Of a DNA stretch of 64,000 nt, positions 12,448 through 22,888 are shown piece by piece. The position numbers and the translations under genes are program-made. The stretch lies in the NCBI RefSeq assembly GCF_043290135.1, contig NC_134700.1, positions 235,702,088 through 235,766,087 on the forward strand, read 5' to 3'. Below the pieces are notes generated by a model. The model saw only the letters and a program-made list of their open reading frames with translations. It was not told the DNA's origin and did no database searches. The stretch's first letter is position 1; every line of letters begins with the position of its first letter. This DNA is from Rhipicephalus microplus. Its lineage: Eukaryota; Arthropoda; Arachnida; Ixodida; Ixodidae.

Positions 12448-15400
12448 ATGAATTTGAAGGGACTAAAAAAGCCAGAGTTGTTAGAGTTGGCCCGAGAGCT
12501 GGGCCAGGTAATTGCCGAGACGAAAAGAAAGCAGGAGATCATTGACGCCATCGAGAAGATCGGGGCAGATGACGATGAGCTGAGCGAATGCTTGGAGGCT
12601 ATTACGCAAAGGAAAGAGGAGCAGAGGCTCCGTGAGGAAAAAGAGGAGCAGAGGCTCCGGGAGGAAAAAGAGGAACAGAGACGTCGTGAGGAGAAAGAGG
12701 AAAGAGAACGTATCGATCGTATGGAAATGAAACGCCTAGAAATTGAACTAGCAAAGGCTCAATCAATGAACGGAGCTAGCGCAGTGGCACGAGAAAGAGA
12801 GCGCCGAATGACAGATTTGATGCCATCCTACGCGGTAGGAGGGGACATGGGTCTTTTTCTGGTGCACTTTGAGCGCACGTGCGAGAGGGAAAATTTTGCT
12901 AAAAACACGTGGCCCCAGCGCTTGCTTACGCTGCTGCCGTGTGAAGTAGCTGACATTATAGCCCGTATGGGTAAAGAAGACGCAGACGACTATGACAGAG
13001 TCAAAGCGAGTCTGCTCAAAAAGTACAGACTGTCAGCGGAGGCGTTCAGGCGAAAATTTCGTGAGATCGAGAAAGCCAAAGACGAGTCATACCCAGAGTT
13101 TGCGTACACCTTAAAGGTAAATCTGGAGGAATGGCTTAGAGAGGAGGGTGCGCTTGGCGACGCGGAAAAGACTCTGCAGTGTTTTGCGTTGGAACAATTC
13201 TTTCGGCGTCTACCTGAAAACATTAGGTACTGGGTTCAGGATAGACAAGGAGTAGATACTATCACGAGAGCGGCAGAGCTCGCAGAGGAGTACGTAAATC
13301 GCCGTGCCCTCGAAGGCAAGGATGTCCCTAGGAGGGAGATTAGTAAATATCGGGCCGACAAGCCTCCGCGATGGACAAAGTCGGGTCGGTATATGCCGAA
13401 GGAGGGTTTAGACTCCAAAGGAAGCGGTGATGAGAAAAACAAGAGAAAGGAAGAAGCACCCGAGAAAAGGGCGGAAGGGCAACAGAAAAAGGCGTTCGAG
13501 GCCAAGAAGCCGATAGTTTGCTATAACTGCCAACAGACGGGGCATATTTCTTTGGGTTGTAAGAACCCGAAAGTTGTGTTAATGTCACTCTGTAGTAATG
13601 ACGAAAACATGAAATTGCTAGAACCATACATCCGAGACCTAGTCGTGAATGGCCAACCGTGCCGCGTGCTCCGCGATTCGGCCGCCACTATGGATGTAGT
13701 GCACCCGTCCTATGTCGAGGAGAGTCAGTTTACAGGAGAATGCGCGTGGATAAGACAAGCAGTAGAGACAAACAGTGCATGTCTCCCAGTAGCAAGAGTC
13801 CGCATCGAAGGCCCTTTCGGTGTTCTAGACACTGAAGCTGCCGTTTCGGCACATCTCCCAGTGCAATACCCGTATTTGTTCTCAAATAAATCAGAGTACT
13901 TGCTGCGACAAAAAGGAATTGGGTTCAGTGAGGGTATCGTACAGGCCTTAACTCGATCCAAAGCAAGGGAGCTCGCCGCTCAGACAGTTTGTAAAGATCC
14001 GGTGGCAGACGAAACAGCTTCAGCGGCAGAGCCTTCTTTACCTGGCACGAAACTGGACCGCCCTATAATGGAGCCTCAAAACACAATATCTAAAGAAAGA
14101 TGTAAGAAACCGGATGAATCCGAGGCATCTCGAGAAGTAGAATGCACTATAAAGCTGTTCAATGTAAGTCCTACAGAACTGATAGTGGAACAGGAAAATG
14201 ACTCCACTCTCCGTAACTTAACGCCAGACGCGAAGGAAGGGGTGGCTAAGCAAAACATTCAGTTCACCAAGAAGGGGGGCGTCTTGTACAGAAAGTACAC
14301 GAGTCGAAAAGGAGTTCGGTTTAATCAGCTAGTCGTACCGTATCCTTTCCGCAAGGAGCTGCTGCACCTGGTCCACGGAGGTTTGTGGTCAGGGCATCTC
14401 GGCATCAAAAAAACAAAAGAATGTTTGTTACGGGAGTTTTACTGGCCCGGCTGCTTTCGGGAGGTGGAGGCATTTGTAAGAAGCTGCGACACGTGCCAAC
14501 GCGTTGGCAAGCCAGGGGATAAGGCTAAAGCACCTATGAAGCTGGTCCCCATTATCACAGAACCGTTTCGCAGGCTAGTTATAGACACAGTGGGTCCACT
14601 TCCTGTAACGCAGTCCGGGTACCGGCACATACTCACAGTGCTCTGCCCGGCCACGAAATTCCCGGAAGCAGTACCGTTAAAGGAGCTCAGCTCGGAGGAG
14701 GTAGTTAAAGCGCTTTTATCTATCTTTGCACGTGTAGGCTTCCCCGCAGAAATTCAGTCCGACCAGGGATCTGTTTTTACAAGTGCACTAACCTCGACAT
14801 TTCTAGAAAAGTGTGGCGTTAAAATCATCCACAGTTCAGTGTACCACCCTCAGTCAAATGCTGTAGAAAAGGTACATTCAGTCATGAAACGGCTGCTACG
14901 CGCCCTTTGTTATGAGCAAAAAGAGGATTGGGAGGCTTGCTTGCCCGCAGCTATGTTCGCGCTTCGGATCGCTCCTCACGAATCAACAGGGTTTTCGCCT
15001 GCGGAGCTTGTTTACGGACGTGCTCTTCGCTCCCCACTTCGCATTGTTCGAGAATCTTGGGAGGGCCGGGCGGACGACCCTTCGGTAGTAGCATACGTGC
15101 TTGAGCTGTTAGACCGACTTCACGCAGCTCAAGAACTAGCGGAGCAGGAAATGCGCAGAGCTCAAAACAACGCTAAGCGCTATTATGACAAGACAGCCCG
15201 GACGCGAAGCTTTCGAGTAGGGGAAAAAGTGATGATACTGAAACCCTCACTGAAGAATAAACTTCAGGTCCAGTGGGAGGGACCTGTTGAGGTAGTTCAG
15301 AAATTGTCAGACACAAATTACTTGGTTACTGGACTGGGAAGGCGTAAAACGCAACAGGTGTACCACACTAATCTGCTCAAACCGTACCAGCAGAGGCATG

Positions 15401-16896
15401 CCGTTGTAAACATGTCGCTCAATCAACCGGAAGAAATGCCTATTGATTTCCCGGAGTTAACAACAGAAAACAAAGACATTGGCGAGACTATTAGTAACCT
15501 GGTAGAGCAGGCGGAGTTGGAGCCAGATCAGAAAGCGGAACTGAAGGAACTATTGTTTGACTTTAAAGAAACATTTTCAGACACACCTGGCAGAACCAAA
15601 GCCCTAGTTCATGATATTGAGCTGACATCTTCGGAACCAATTCGTTCTAAAGCTTACCGCGTTTCCCCGAGGCAACGGGAAATAATGGCCGCGGAGATAA
15701 ACCGAATGCTCGAGCTAGGAGTGATCGAGCCAGGAGAGAGTGATTACACCTCGCCTCTGATCTTGGTTGAGGTCCCAGGGAAAGAGCCGCGACCGTGTAT
15801 TGACTATCGGAGGCTCAACTCGATTACAAAGGACCAAACTTATCCAATTCCGCATATTGAGGAAAGGCTTGAGCAAGTCAGCAGTGCCAATTTCATCTCG
15901 ACTTTGGATTTAGTCAGGGGATACTGGCAGGTGCCTCTAACTGAAAGGGCTAGTAGGCTTGCGGCGTTTATTTCCCCGATGGGAACATTTCGGCCGAAGG
16001 TCCTTAGTTTTGGATTAAAGAATGCCCCTTATTGCTTTTCTGGCCTAATGGACAAAGTGTTACAGGGTATGGAGGACTTTGCCCTCCCGTACCTAGATGA
16101 TATTGCTATTTTTTCTTCTTCCTGGATAGACCACATGAAACACTTGCGAGCTGTGCTATGTCGTCTGCGTGAGGCCGGCTTAACAGTGAAGGTTGCGAAA
16201 TGCCAATTGGGGCGCGCTGAGGTAGCTTATCTAGGGCATGTAATAGGCCAAGGCTACCGCCGGCCGTCAGAAGTAAAGCTGGCCGCAATAGACAACTTTC
16301 CCCAACCACGAACCAAGAAAGACATTCGGTCGTTTCTTGGATTGGCCGGTTATTATCAAAGGTATATCCCGCGTTACTCTGACATTGCAAGTTCCTTGAC
16401 AGACGCTCTTAGAAAGACTGAACCCCAGACCGTAAAATGGGATGGGGCCAAGGAACATGCATTTTCTACGCTAAAGAAGGCACTAAAAAGTCAGCCAGTG
16501 TTGAGCGCGCCTGACTACTCTAAGCCGTTCATTCTTCAGTGTGACGCCAGCGACCGGGGTATGGGTGTCGTGCTTTGTCAGAGGGGAGAGAACGACCAGG
16601 AACACCCTGTACTGTATGCCAGTAGAAAGCTTTCTGTTCGTGAGGAAGCATACAGTGCCTCAGAAAAGGAATGTGCCTGCGTTGTTTGGGCTGTGCAGAA
16701 GCTAGCTTGCTACATCGCCGGTTCTAGGTTCACAATAGAGACTGACCACTGTCCCCTCACATGGCTACAGTCCATGTCATCGAAAAACGGCCGTCTTTTG
16801 CGCTGGAGCTTAGCTCTTCAACAATACACCTTTGATATCCATTACAAGAAGGGTAAACTCAACAGCAACGCAGATGGTCTGAGTCGTTGTCCCTAG
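12448..16896 (+). CDS. Gag-Pol polyprotein, order Gag-PR-IN-RT-RH
   Basis: A 1482-codon frame opening in a good context (ACCGCCATGAA). Residues 1-35 look like a SAP/HeH-type helix pair. Residues 55-105 form a charged coiled coil with tandem EEQRLREEK-type units. Residues 120-290 are capsid, with a SCAN-like stretch at about 194-285 (ALEQFFRRLPENIRYWV). A CX2CX4HX4C zinc knuckle sits at 358-371. The protease-like site reads RDSAAT (D410), with alanine where the active-site glycine is expected. Integrase follows: HH-CC zinc site (H643, H650, C680, C683), catalytic D713, D772 and E807 (34 residues between the last two), and a GPY/F-like module at 926-980. RT follows (LDLVRGYWQV; YLDD at 1215-1218), then RNase H (D1366, E1406, D1433, D1476) up to the stop. 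There is no frameshift or internal stop. The product would assemble particles, reverse-transcribe the RNA and integrate the DNA. Confidence 0.95.
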   Translation: MNLKGLKKPELLELARELGQVIAETKRKQEIIDAIEKIGADDDELSECLEAITQRKEEQRLREEKEEQRLREEKEEQRRREEKEERERIDRMEMKRLEIELAKAQSMNGASAVARERERRMTDLMPSYAVGGDMGLFLVHFERTCERENFAKNTWPQRLLTLLPCEVADIIARMGKEDADDYDRVKASLLKKYRLSAEAFRRKFREIEKAKDESYPEFAYTLKVNLEEWLREEGALGDAEKTLQCFALEQFFRRLPENIRYWVQDRQGVDTITRAAELAEEYVNRRALEGKDVPRREISKYRADKPPRWTKSGRYMPKEGLDSKGSGDEKNKRKEEAPEKRAEGQQKKAFEAKKPIVCYNCQQTGHISLGCKNPKVVLMSLCSNDENMKLLEPYIRDLVVNGQPCRVLRDSAATMDVVHPSYVEESQFTGECAWIRQAVETNSACLPVARVRIEGPFGVLDTEAAVSAHLPVQYPYLFSNKSEYLLRQKGIGFSEGIVQALTRSKARELAAQTVCKDPVADETASAAEPSLPGTKLDRPIMEPQNTISKERCKKPDESEASREVECTIKLFNVSPTELIVEQENDSTLRNLTPDAKEGVAKQNIQFTKKGGVLYRKYTSRKGVRFNQLVVPYPFRKELLHLVHGGLWSGHLGIKKTKECLLREFYWPGCFREVEAFVRSCDTCQRVGKPGDKAKAPMKLVPIITEPFRRLVIDTVGPLPVTQSGYRHILTVLCPATKFPEAVPLKELSSEEVVKALLSIFARVGFPAEIQSDQGSVFTSALTSTFLEKCGVKIIHSSVYHPQSNAVEKVHSVMKRLLRALCYEQKEDWEACLPAAMFALRIAPHESTGFSPAELVYGRALRSPLRIVRESWEGRADDPSVVAYVLELLDRLHAAQELAEQEMRRAQNNAKRYYDKTARTRSFRVGEKVMILKPSLKNKLQVQWEGPVEVVQKLSDTNYLVTGLGRRKTQQVYHTNLLKPYQQRHAVVNMSLNQPEEMPIDFPELTTENKDIGETISNLVEQAELEPDQKAELKELLFDFKETFSDTPGRTKALVHDIELTSSEPIRSKAYRVSPRQREIMAAEINRMLELGVIEPGESDYTSPLILVEVPGKEPRPCIDYRRLNSITKDQTYPIPHIEERLEQVSSANFISTLDLVRGYWQVPLTERASRLAAFISPMGTFRPKVLSFGLKNAPYCFSGLMDKVLQGMEDFALPYLDDIAIFSSSWIDHMKHLRAVLCRLREAGLTVKVAKCQLGRAEVAYLGHVIGQGYRRPSEVKLAAIDNFPQPRTKKDIRSFLGLAGYYQRYIPRYSDIASSLTDALRKTEPQTVKWDGAKEHAFSTLKKALKSQPVLSAPDYSKPFILQCDASDRGMGVVLCQRGENDQEHPVLYASRKLSVREEAYSASEKECACVVWAVQKLACYIAGSRFTIETDHCPLTWLQSMSSKNGRLLRWSLALQQYTFDIHYKKGKLNSNADGLSRCP

Positions 16897-17368
16897 TACC
16901 CCGAGGGCTTCAAAACGATTTTCTGCTTTCTATCCTCGATTTGAGGCCCACTAGTTTTCTGTATTTATCCAAACATGTGTCAAGTGTTTTGTTTAATGTC
17001 TTCAAAAGTGGCTGATGTGGTGTTGCGACTCGGCGGGGGCCACAGGAATAAAGTTGAGGTAGAAGGAAATGACTTCCACAGGTGAATCTAAGTCTGGTGA
17101 TTCTGAGTAGGGAATTGCCGTGTGCTTGCTCGTGTGTGGGTGTGCTTTCGGCGCAGTTTCCGCAGTTCCTCATTTGTGGTGGGCGGAAGATATGGTGGAG
17201 AGGGGTCACCTCATCCCTGCGAGCAACGCCCTCTTGGTCAATGATCATCGGATCCAGTGTTCGGGACAAAAATAATAGAGGAAGAGCCGACAAGCTGCAA
17301 TACAGATCCCGCTGCACAGTACCTGCTGGCCACTGCACCTCGGGATCTTCTTTCCCCGGCGGAGAGGC
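16897..17368 (+). other. Non-coding 3' region of the element, weak polypurine tract
   Basis: Between the gag-pol stop and the 3' LTR. No coding potential is recognised. The bases just before the LTR, CCGGCGGAGAGGC (17356-17368), are the best polypurine-tract candidate but are interrupted by pyrimidines. A similar CCGGCGGACGAGC abuts the 3' LTR of the second element, which supports a shared function. Confidence 0.5.
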
Positions 17369-18089
17369 TGTTAGGACCGGCGCCAGGTCTGACAATGGAT
17401 CGGCGTTCCTTTTGATGTTCCTTTTGAGTCGCCAAACGGGTTGGCGGCCTGTGTCCGCCATGTATTGTTCCCACCTGGCCGGAGGGTGCGGCGTCCTGCC
17501 GCCGCGGCGCCGTGAGCAGTTCGGGAGACCACCGGTGCAGCTTCTTCTTTGGAAGATGACGGCGGCGGCGGCGGCCGGGAATCGTCCCGCTAATTGAACG
17601 AGTCGTTCGGCACCCTTTGAAGCTTGTTTACGGCGGCCCTTTCGATGGATGCAGTCATCAACTCCAGACCCCTCGCCCAGCGACACACCTTGACGGGGGG
17701 GGAGCCGCGTTCGTGCCACATGGCCGTGCGGTGACCACGCTTCAGTTTTGAACGTTCGCGTGGACCGTGCGTGCTCGTCACCCTCGCGGGTAATGTGTGG
17801 TCCGTGATTGGACGGTGCCATCTGTACGCGGTCCCCGATCTAGGGATCTGGGGAGGACAGACCCTTTATAATGAGCCCCCACGGCTCATTCGGTGTGCTT
17901 TTTCGAGTGGAGAGCTCGCCATGTACGAAGAACGCCACTATATATCTAAACTTTCTTATTGACCTCTCTCTAATGTAAATAAACGTCTGTTCTCTGTTTT
18001 CCCATATAAGCATTGCTTCTCGCTATAAGGGACGAGTCCGATGGGAGCCAGCTACCAACGACGAGACCCACAGGACCCAGACCACAACA
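17369..18089 (+). repeat. 3' LTR of the Gmr1-like element
   Basis: Second 721-bp LTR, apparently base-for-base the same as the 5' LTR, followed by ATAT as target duplication. Confidence 0.95.
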
Positions 18090-18093
18090 ATAT

Positions 18094-20139
18094 GTGGTGA
18101 GTTAGCAGTGTTTTTGTTGGTTCTTGCCTGCTTTTTTTTTCAGGCAAAAGAGGCGAAAGACAATCGCATCCGAATCCGCTCATGCGTTGCCTTTCACCTA
18201 TCCTTTTTATAGGTCCTCTGCGTGTTACATATAGAGCGTGCGCGCGTTGAAAGAATAATATGCGGAGACAGGGAACTCGCCGCCTCCTCCCCATTTATAT
18301 CGCTCTTCGTACGGGCGTGCTTCTGTTGCGCGAGTTTATGATACAGCAGGCAGGAAAGTGTTCTTTTCTTTTTTTTCAGCTCCGCATTCGTCTGTCATCC
18401 AATACGCGGCCGTCATCATTCCTTCGCACGGATATTGCGTGCAGTTCATACTTTATTGCCCCCTGCAGGCGCGAAGCCTTCCAGCTCTAAAACTCGCACA
18501 GTGGCGTGCGAAGCGCGCAGTTCGTAATACCCCCCCCCCCTCAAAAAAAAACGAAAAAAAAAACACGAGCCTGCTCGCTTTTCGTCTCTCTCAACAGTTT
18601 TTCTGGAAGGCCCCGCGGCACGTGCCTGCGCAGGCGAAGAACTGTAGCGTGCACGCGGCAGAACTGACTTTAACGCCGGAGTTGCAGTAACCGAAGGGGA
18701 GGATATTTATAGACAAGGGAACCGGAGGAGCGCGCGCGCTATCCTTTTTGCTCGCGGGAGTCCGTGCGGTCGCGAATGAGTGCGAGAGACCGCAGATGCG
18801 ACAGAGGCTAGCAACGCGAGAGACCGGATGCATAGTCGTATATATACGTCGTAGCGTGCCGTATATATGAGCGTGCGCAGCCTGATGATAGCGCTTGGAC
18901 GAGGGGGGTATCTTGTGTCTCCACCGCCCCCGCGCTGTCTTCGGCGATTAATGCCTCATATCGCGGCCATTTTTTAAGCGTCGCGTCATTCGGGGTCCTC
19001 CCTCTGGCTCGATCCTCCCTGACTGCACATATACGCTACTTCTGACTCCTATGAATCTTGTCTTTGTACTTTTTTTTTACTTATCAATATACCGCTCACG
19101 CTCTCATTCGTTTGGAGAGGCCTGGTGACCTGGCTGGCCTATCACTCGCCGGTGACTATACGCGGCTTGAAATTGCTTCACTGTAACAGAGTCACGGTCT
19201 TTCATAACGTCGCTCCATATTTCAACGCCCATTCTTTGTCTGTGCACTCATTCTACTTGGGGGGGGATGGCTTCTCCGGCTTCGTGTTGTTGTTTTCAAA
19301 GTTACTTTGTCGCTGCTCTTCGTCATCTATTCCGTCTATTCTATACTCCCTTTGTACTTAGCTGCTTTTGTGCTCAACGAAACTGATCCTTCGCTCGTAC
19401 ATCTTTGGGGCTTGTCGGTCTCTCCGCTTACTAGGCTTCTCTTCATTTCCCCCTCCTCCTCATCCTCCTATTTCATTGCTCTATTCATTCCTCCTCGTAT
19501 CTCGTCTTCTCCGTGTTTCTTTAGCAACCCCCCACCCCCTCCCCTGAGTGAGACATTTTCAGCTGACAATGTTAAGCGCAATAGCATATCGTGTTGCAGA
19601 CGTGCACGGTGGCGCGCCCTTTGTTCTGGCGTCCTACGCACCCTCCCTCGTTCCCTTTTTCCTCGGGTCGGGTCTCGCTCGATCGTTCCATTCGATTAGT
19701 GGTGGGGTTCGTGTTACGCGATATAAACATTCCGCAACTGTCCCGTGCTCCTAGCGGCGATACGCGACTCGCTTAGCTATCGCGTTGCAGACTCGAGTTC
19801 CGAACAGAAAAATACGTCCGCCTCATATTTCCTGGCGCGGCGGCTGCACTCTCCAGTTGCGTATACTGCATCCATTCCTTTCTCCGCATTCCATCCTCAG
19901 ATTAGAGGAAGTCCCGGTTATTTTATCTCGTGAAAGTGTAGGAGAACGAACCTATTGTATTTAACAGAGTTCTTGTTACGTAGAACGTTCACTAATGTTC
20001 TATAAAAAAAGAACTCAACACTTAATTCTTAGAGGAGCAAGGGCTATTCATGTAACAGAGCTAAACACGACCTCACGCACTTACCTCAGCACCAGAAAGT
20101 TCGTTACCGACACTACATGTGCAATAATAATTTGGGGTG
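18094..20139. other. Unannotated, CpG-rich patch at 18.5-18.9 kb
   Basis: Short tracts of poly(C) and poly(A) at 18531-18560, then CpG-rich sequence with a TATTTATAG at 18703. Pyrimidine-rich sequence at 19.3-19.7 kb gives open frames on one strand only because of composition. No recognised domain. Confidence 0.4.
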
Positions 20140-20362
20140 TTTAACCTACCCATGACATAGTTAACTTATGAGATGCGCTGTAGTGGAGGACTCCGAGAAT
20201 TTCGACAACCTGGGGTTCTTTAACGCACACCTAAATCTAAGCACTCGAAACTCAAACATTTTCACCTGCGTCGGAAATGCGACCGCCGCGACCCGGATTC
20301 GACCCCGCAACCTTAAGCTCGGCAATCGAACACCATTACGACTAGACCACCGCGGCGACTGT
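20140..20362 (-). mobile_element. Full-length but diverged tRNA-derived SINE
   Basis: The minus strand starts with a tRNA-like head, GTCGCCGCGGTGGTCTAGT (A-box region) and GGGGTCGAATCCGGG (B box). It is followed by a body related to the other SINE copies here (GTTAAAGAACCCCAGG, then TCGGAGTCCTCCAC). The body has many substitutions and the 3' GGGACGTTAAACCCC motif is degraded. No clear TSD remains. It looks older than the 6.6-, 28.2- and 46.2-kb copies, or belongs to another subfamily. Confidence 0.8.
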
Positions 20363-22732
20363 CGCCAACATACTCCATTATTTTCAGTGTGCAAAATGCG
20401 GCAGCTCGGCACCTCTTAGCACTTTTTCGGAGTACACGTGACAAAATGGAGGAAGCGACGTGACGTATATACCAAGTTAGCTTAAGATTAATCCAGGCGA
20501 GGAAAAGTAAGCGTGTCAAAAAAAAATGAGAAATTCAATCTCTTCTAATCTGAAAGAAGGGATACATACTTAACAGCCAAGTTGTTCTTGGTCGAACATT
20601 TCATGTTCGGGATCCGCGGAAACGCTTGCGAGAATCATAATTGGGTATGCGCCACAGACATTGGCTAAGTCCCACTACTTGCCCCTGGTCCACTAAATGT
20701 GAAGGCTACAAAAATGTGAGAACTACCAGACAACCATCATCATCACAAACACGCGTGTGCCACAGAAATAGGGTTAACCCCGCCACACACAACTTCCACA
20801 CTAAGGCAGCCGTTAGCCCGACAAATGGCGTGCGCGTTACCATAGTCACACCACTGTCACGTGATACTTTGCGGTTGCAAAAGCTGGTGGCCACGCTTAA
20901 CAAAGAGTGCTTAATAAAGGGAAGTGCTTCAACATATACGAAAGACCACGAAGATAATGCCATCAACTTAGTTGTTCCATCGGTGTCCGCGAAGTAGAGC
21001 TGGTTGTTTTATTATGTGTTTGTTTTGTAGCCAATGCGTATTAATGAGGAATCAAGGCGACTGCCGAGTGTTTTTTGAAGCGCGCAAAGGTGATTATGGT
21101 ATATTATGCGGAAGCAGAATGAATTGAAGTTCGAACTACTGTCGGGCAGTCCTGATGTCAGTCATATATACCATAGGCTTACTCACGAATTTAGTAAAGG
21201 ACGTTACCCAATACAATGTATATAAAAATACTCATCGCAACACTTGAAGTGTAGATGTGTGGTTAATGCAAGGAAGTCTGTTAGTGCGTGAGGCCCAACG
21301 TACACGTACTAAGAAAGAAATAAAAAAAGAAGGAAGAAAGAGAAAAGGAAAGGGAGAGAAAGAGATGGAGGAGCAGGATGTGCTAGTAACTAATGCATGA
21401 GCGTTCTTCCTCGTGATGTTGCAACAACGGACATGACGGTACGCGACCGAGGGATCGTCTTTCGCATAAGCTTTCTCTTTATATACTCAATCATCTACCC
21501 ACGAAAGATGGCACAAGGTGTGCCGTGAATAATGTCAGCTGTTATAACTACGTATAGAAGTGTACGCCTACAGAATAAAATTGTTTCTCCCTCTCTCTCT
21601 GTCCGCCTATACTAGCCAGTGAAAAGTCACGAAAAGTGAAGGGTTTTCCTGAAGCTATAGGCTTTCGAACCAACTGCATGGTGCTTGCCTGATTCACGCA
21701 GTAATTACACACAGTAACTACTGCGTGAAATGAAACATCACTCACTTTGATGTTTTGCTTACGTATATGGTTTTTTGCACGGATTCTTCTAGACTGCACG
21801 CACAGGGCAAGGGTCATTCAGCAGGCTAACGAGTTTGTACGAGTCGCTTGAAGTAAGAAAGGAGATGGTTCAGATTCGTCCAATCACGCTTTCGCTTTCT
21901 GCGGGGCACGTCTAGACTATACAACTATTTCCTGCGTAATAAAAAGAGGCGATAATGCATCGACATACCGCGCGTTTCTAACTGTTCGTTTAGATGCCGT
22001 GGGTATCGTTAGTTGTTGTCTACGAGGTGTTATCACTCTGCAATTAGATTCTCACTGGATAATATGAGCTAGAGGACGCACTTATGTTTCCGAATTCCCT
22101 CCTGCTTAATCCAATGCCGAGTTTTGAAGCTATTATGTCGCTCGAGAGCGAGACGCGCCGCTTTGGTGTTCCAATATCATTTTTTTTTCATTATTTCGCA
22201 GAAGCAGATGCGCCAGTTGTGCACTCCCTCCCCTGGACCGCATACTTCAGCTGCCATATTTAGAGGCGGCATTTTATTCCAGACATGTACATGCTGGAAC
22301 GAACTTTTCACGGGTTAACTCTCAAACCTCGACATCTCACCCTCACCCTAGAAAATGGGAGACCTGCACGTCAGCGTGTCTGTACAGAAATATTAAAGGG
22401 AGAATACTTAAAAAATAAGCGCGCTGGACGCAGCGAACGTCACAAGACGAACGTGATGGAGGTCTTGTCCGTGCAACGTTGCAGAAGAAGAAAAAAAGAC
22501 ACATACAGAAGGAAGACAGAGACAAAAAGGACACGACAGTGCCTATAGTGTCGCCTTTTCCAATATCTGTTATTCTGCATGCACCGTTTTCCTTATGAAG
22601 CCGACGGCAGTGTAATGTGCACAGATAGGGCATCCGCACTGCATTCTCTTTTACTTGCTATAAATTATGGCGAGGCTTTCTCAAGAGAGCTGCAGATGAA
22701 ACAAGTAATGTAGCCGAGATAAGGAGACTTTC
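20363..22732. other. Unannotated
   Basis: A purine-rich tract (GAAA/GGGA) lies at 21.30-21.37 kb. The 118-codon frame at 20641-20997 shows no recognised domain. No transposon end recognised. Confidence 0.4.
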
Positions 22733-22856
22733 TACATACATACATACATACATACATACATACATACATACATACATACATACATACATACATACATACA
22801 TACATACATACATACATACATACATACATAAATACATACATACATACATACATACA

Positions 22857-22886
<30 letters not shown>
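22733..22886. repeat. (TACA)n microsatellite
   Basis: About 38 four-base units with one interruption (ATAAATACA near 22829). Long Met-Tyr-Val-Cys frames on the minus strand are repeat artefacts. Confidence 0.98.

Positions 22887-22888
<2 letters not shown>

Larger units (their letters stand above)
11435..18089 (+). mobile_element. Intact Gmr1-like Ty3/gypsy LTR retrotransposon
   Basis: A complete 6655-bp element. It has two 721-bp LTRs starting TGTTAGG and ending ACAACA that appear identical, flanked by a 4-bp ATAT duplication (11431-11434 and 18090-18093). There is a tRNA-Leu-type primer site directly inside the 5' LTR and one uninterrupted gag-pol frame. RT, RNase H and the GPY/F-type integrase tail are of Ty3/gypsy type, but integrase lies before RT. 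This order is known from the Gmr1 group of Ty3/gypsy elements. Identical LTRs imply a very recent insertion. The doubtful point for activity is the altered protease motif. Confidence 0.93.

Noticed and set aside
12448..16896. Endogenous retrovirus with envelope
   Set aside because: No frame after RNase H and no envelope-like protein before the 3' LTR. It is an LTR retrotransposon.
16910..17821. 303-codon minus-strand frame across the 3' LTR
   Set aside because: It is LTR sequence read backwards plus adjacent non-coding DNA. The same peptide recurs in the 5' LTR and no domain is present.
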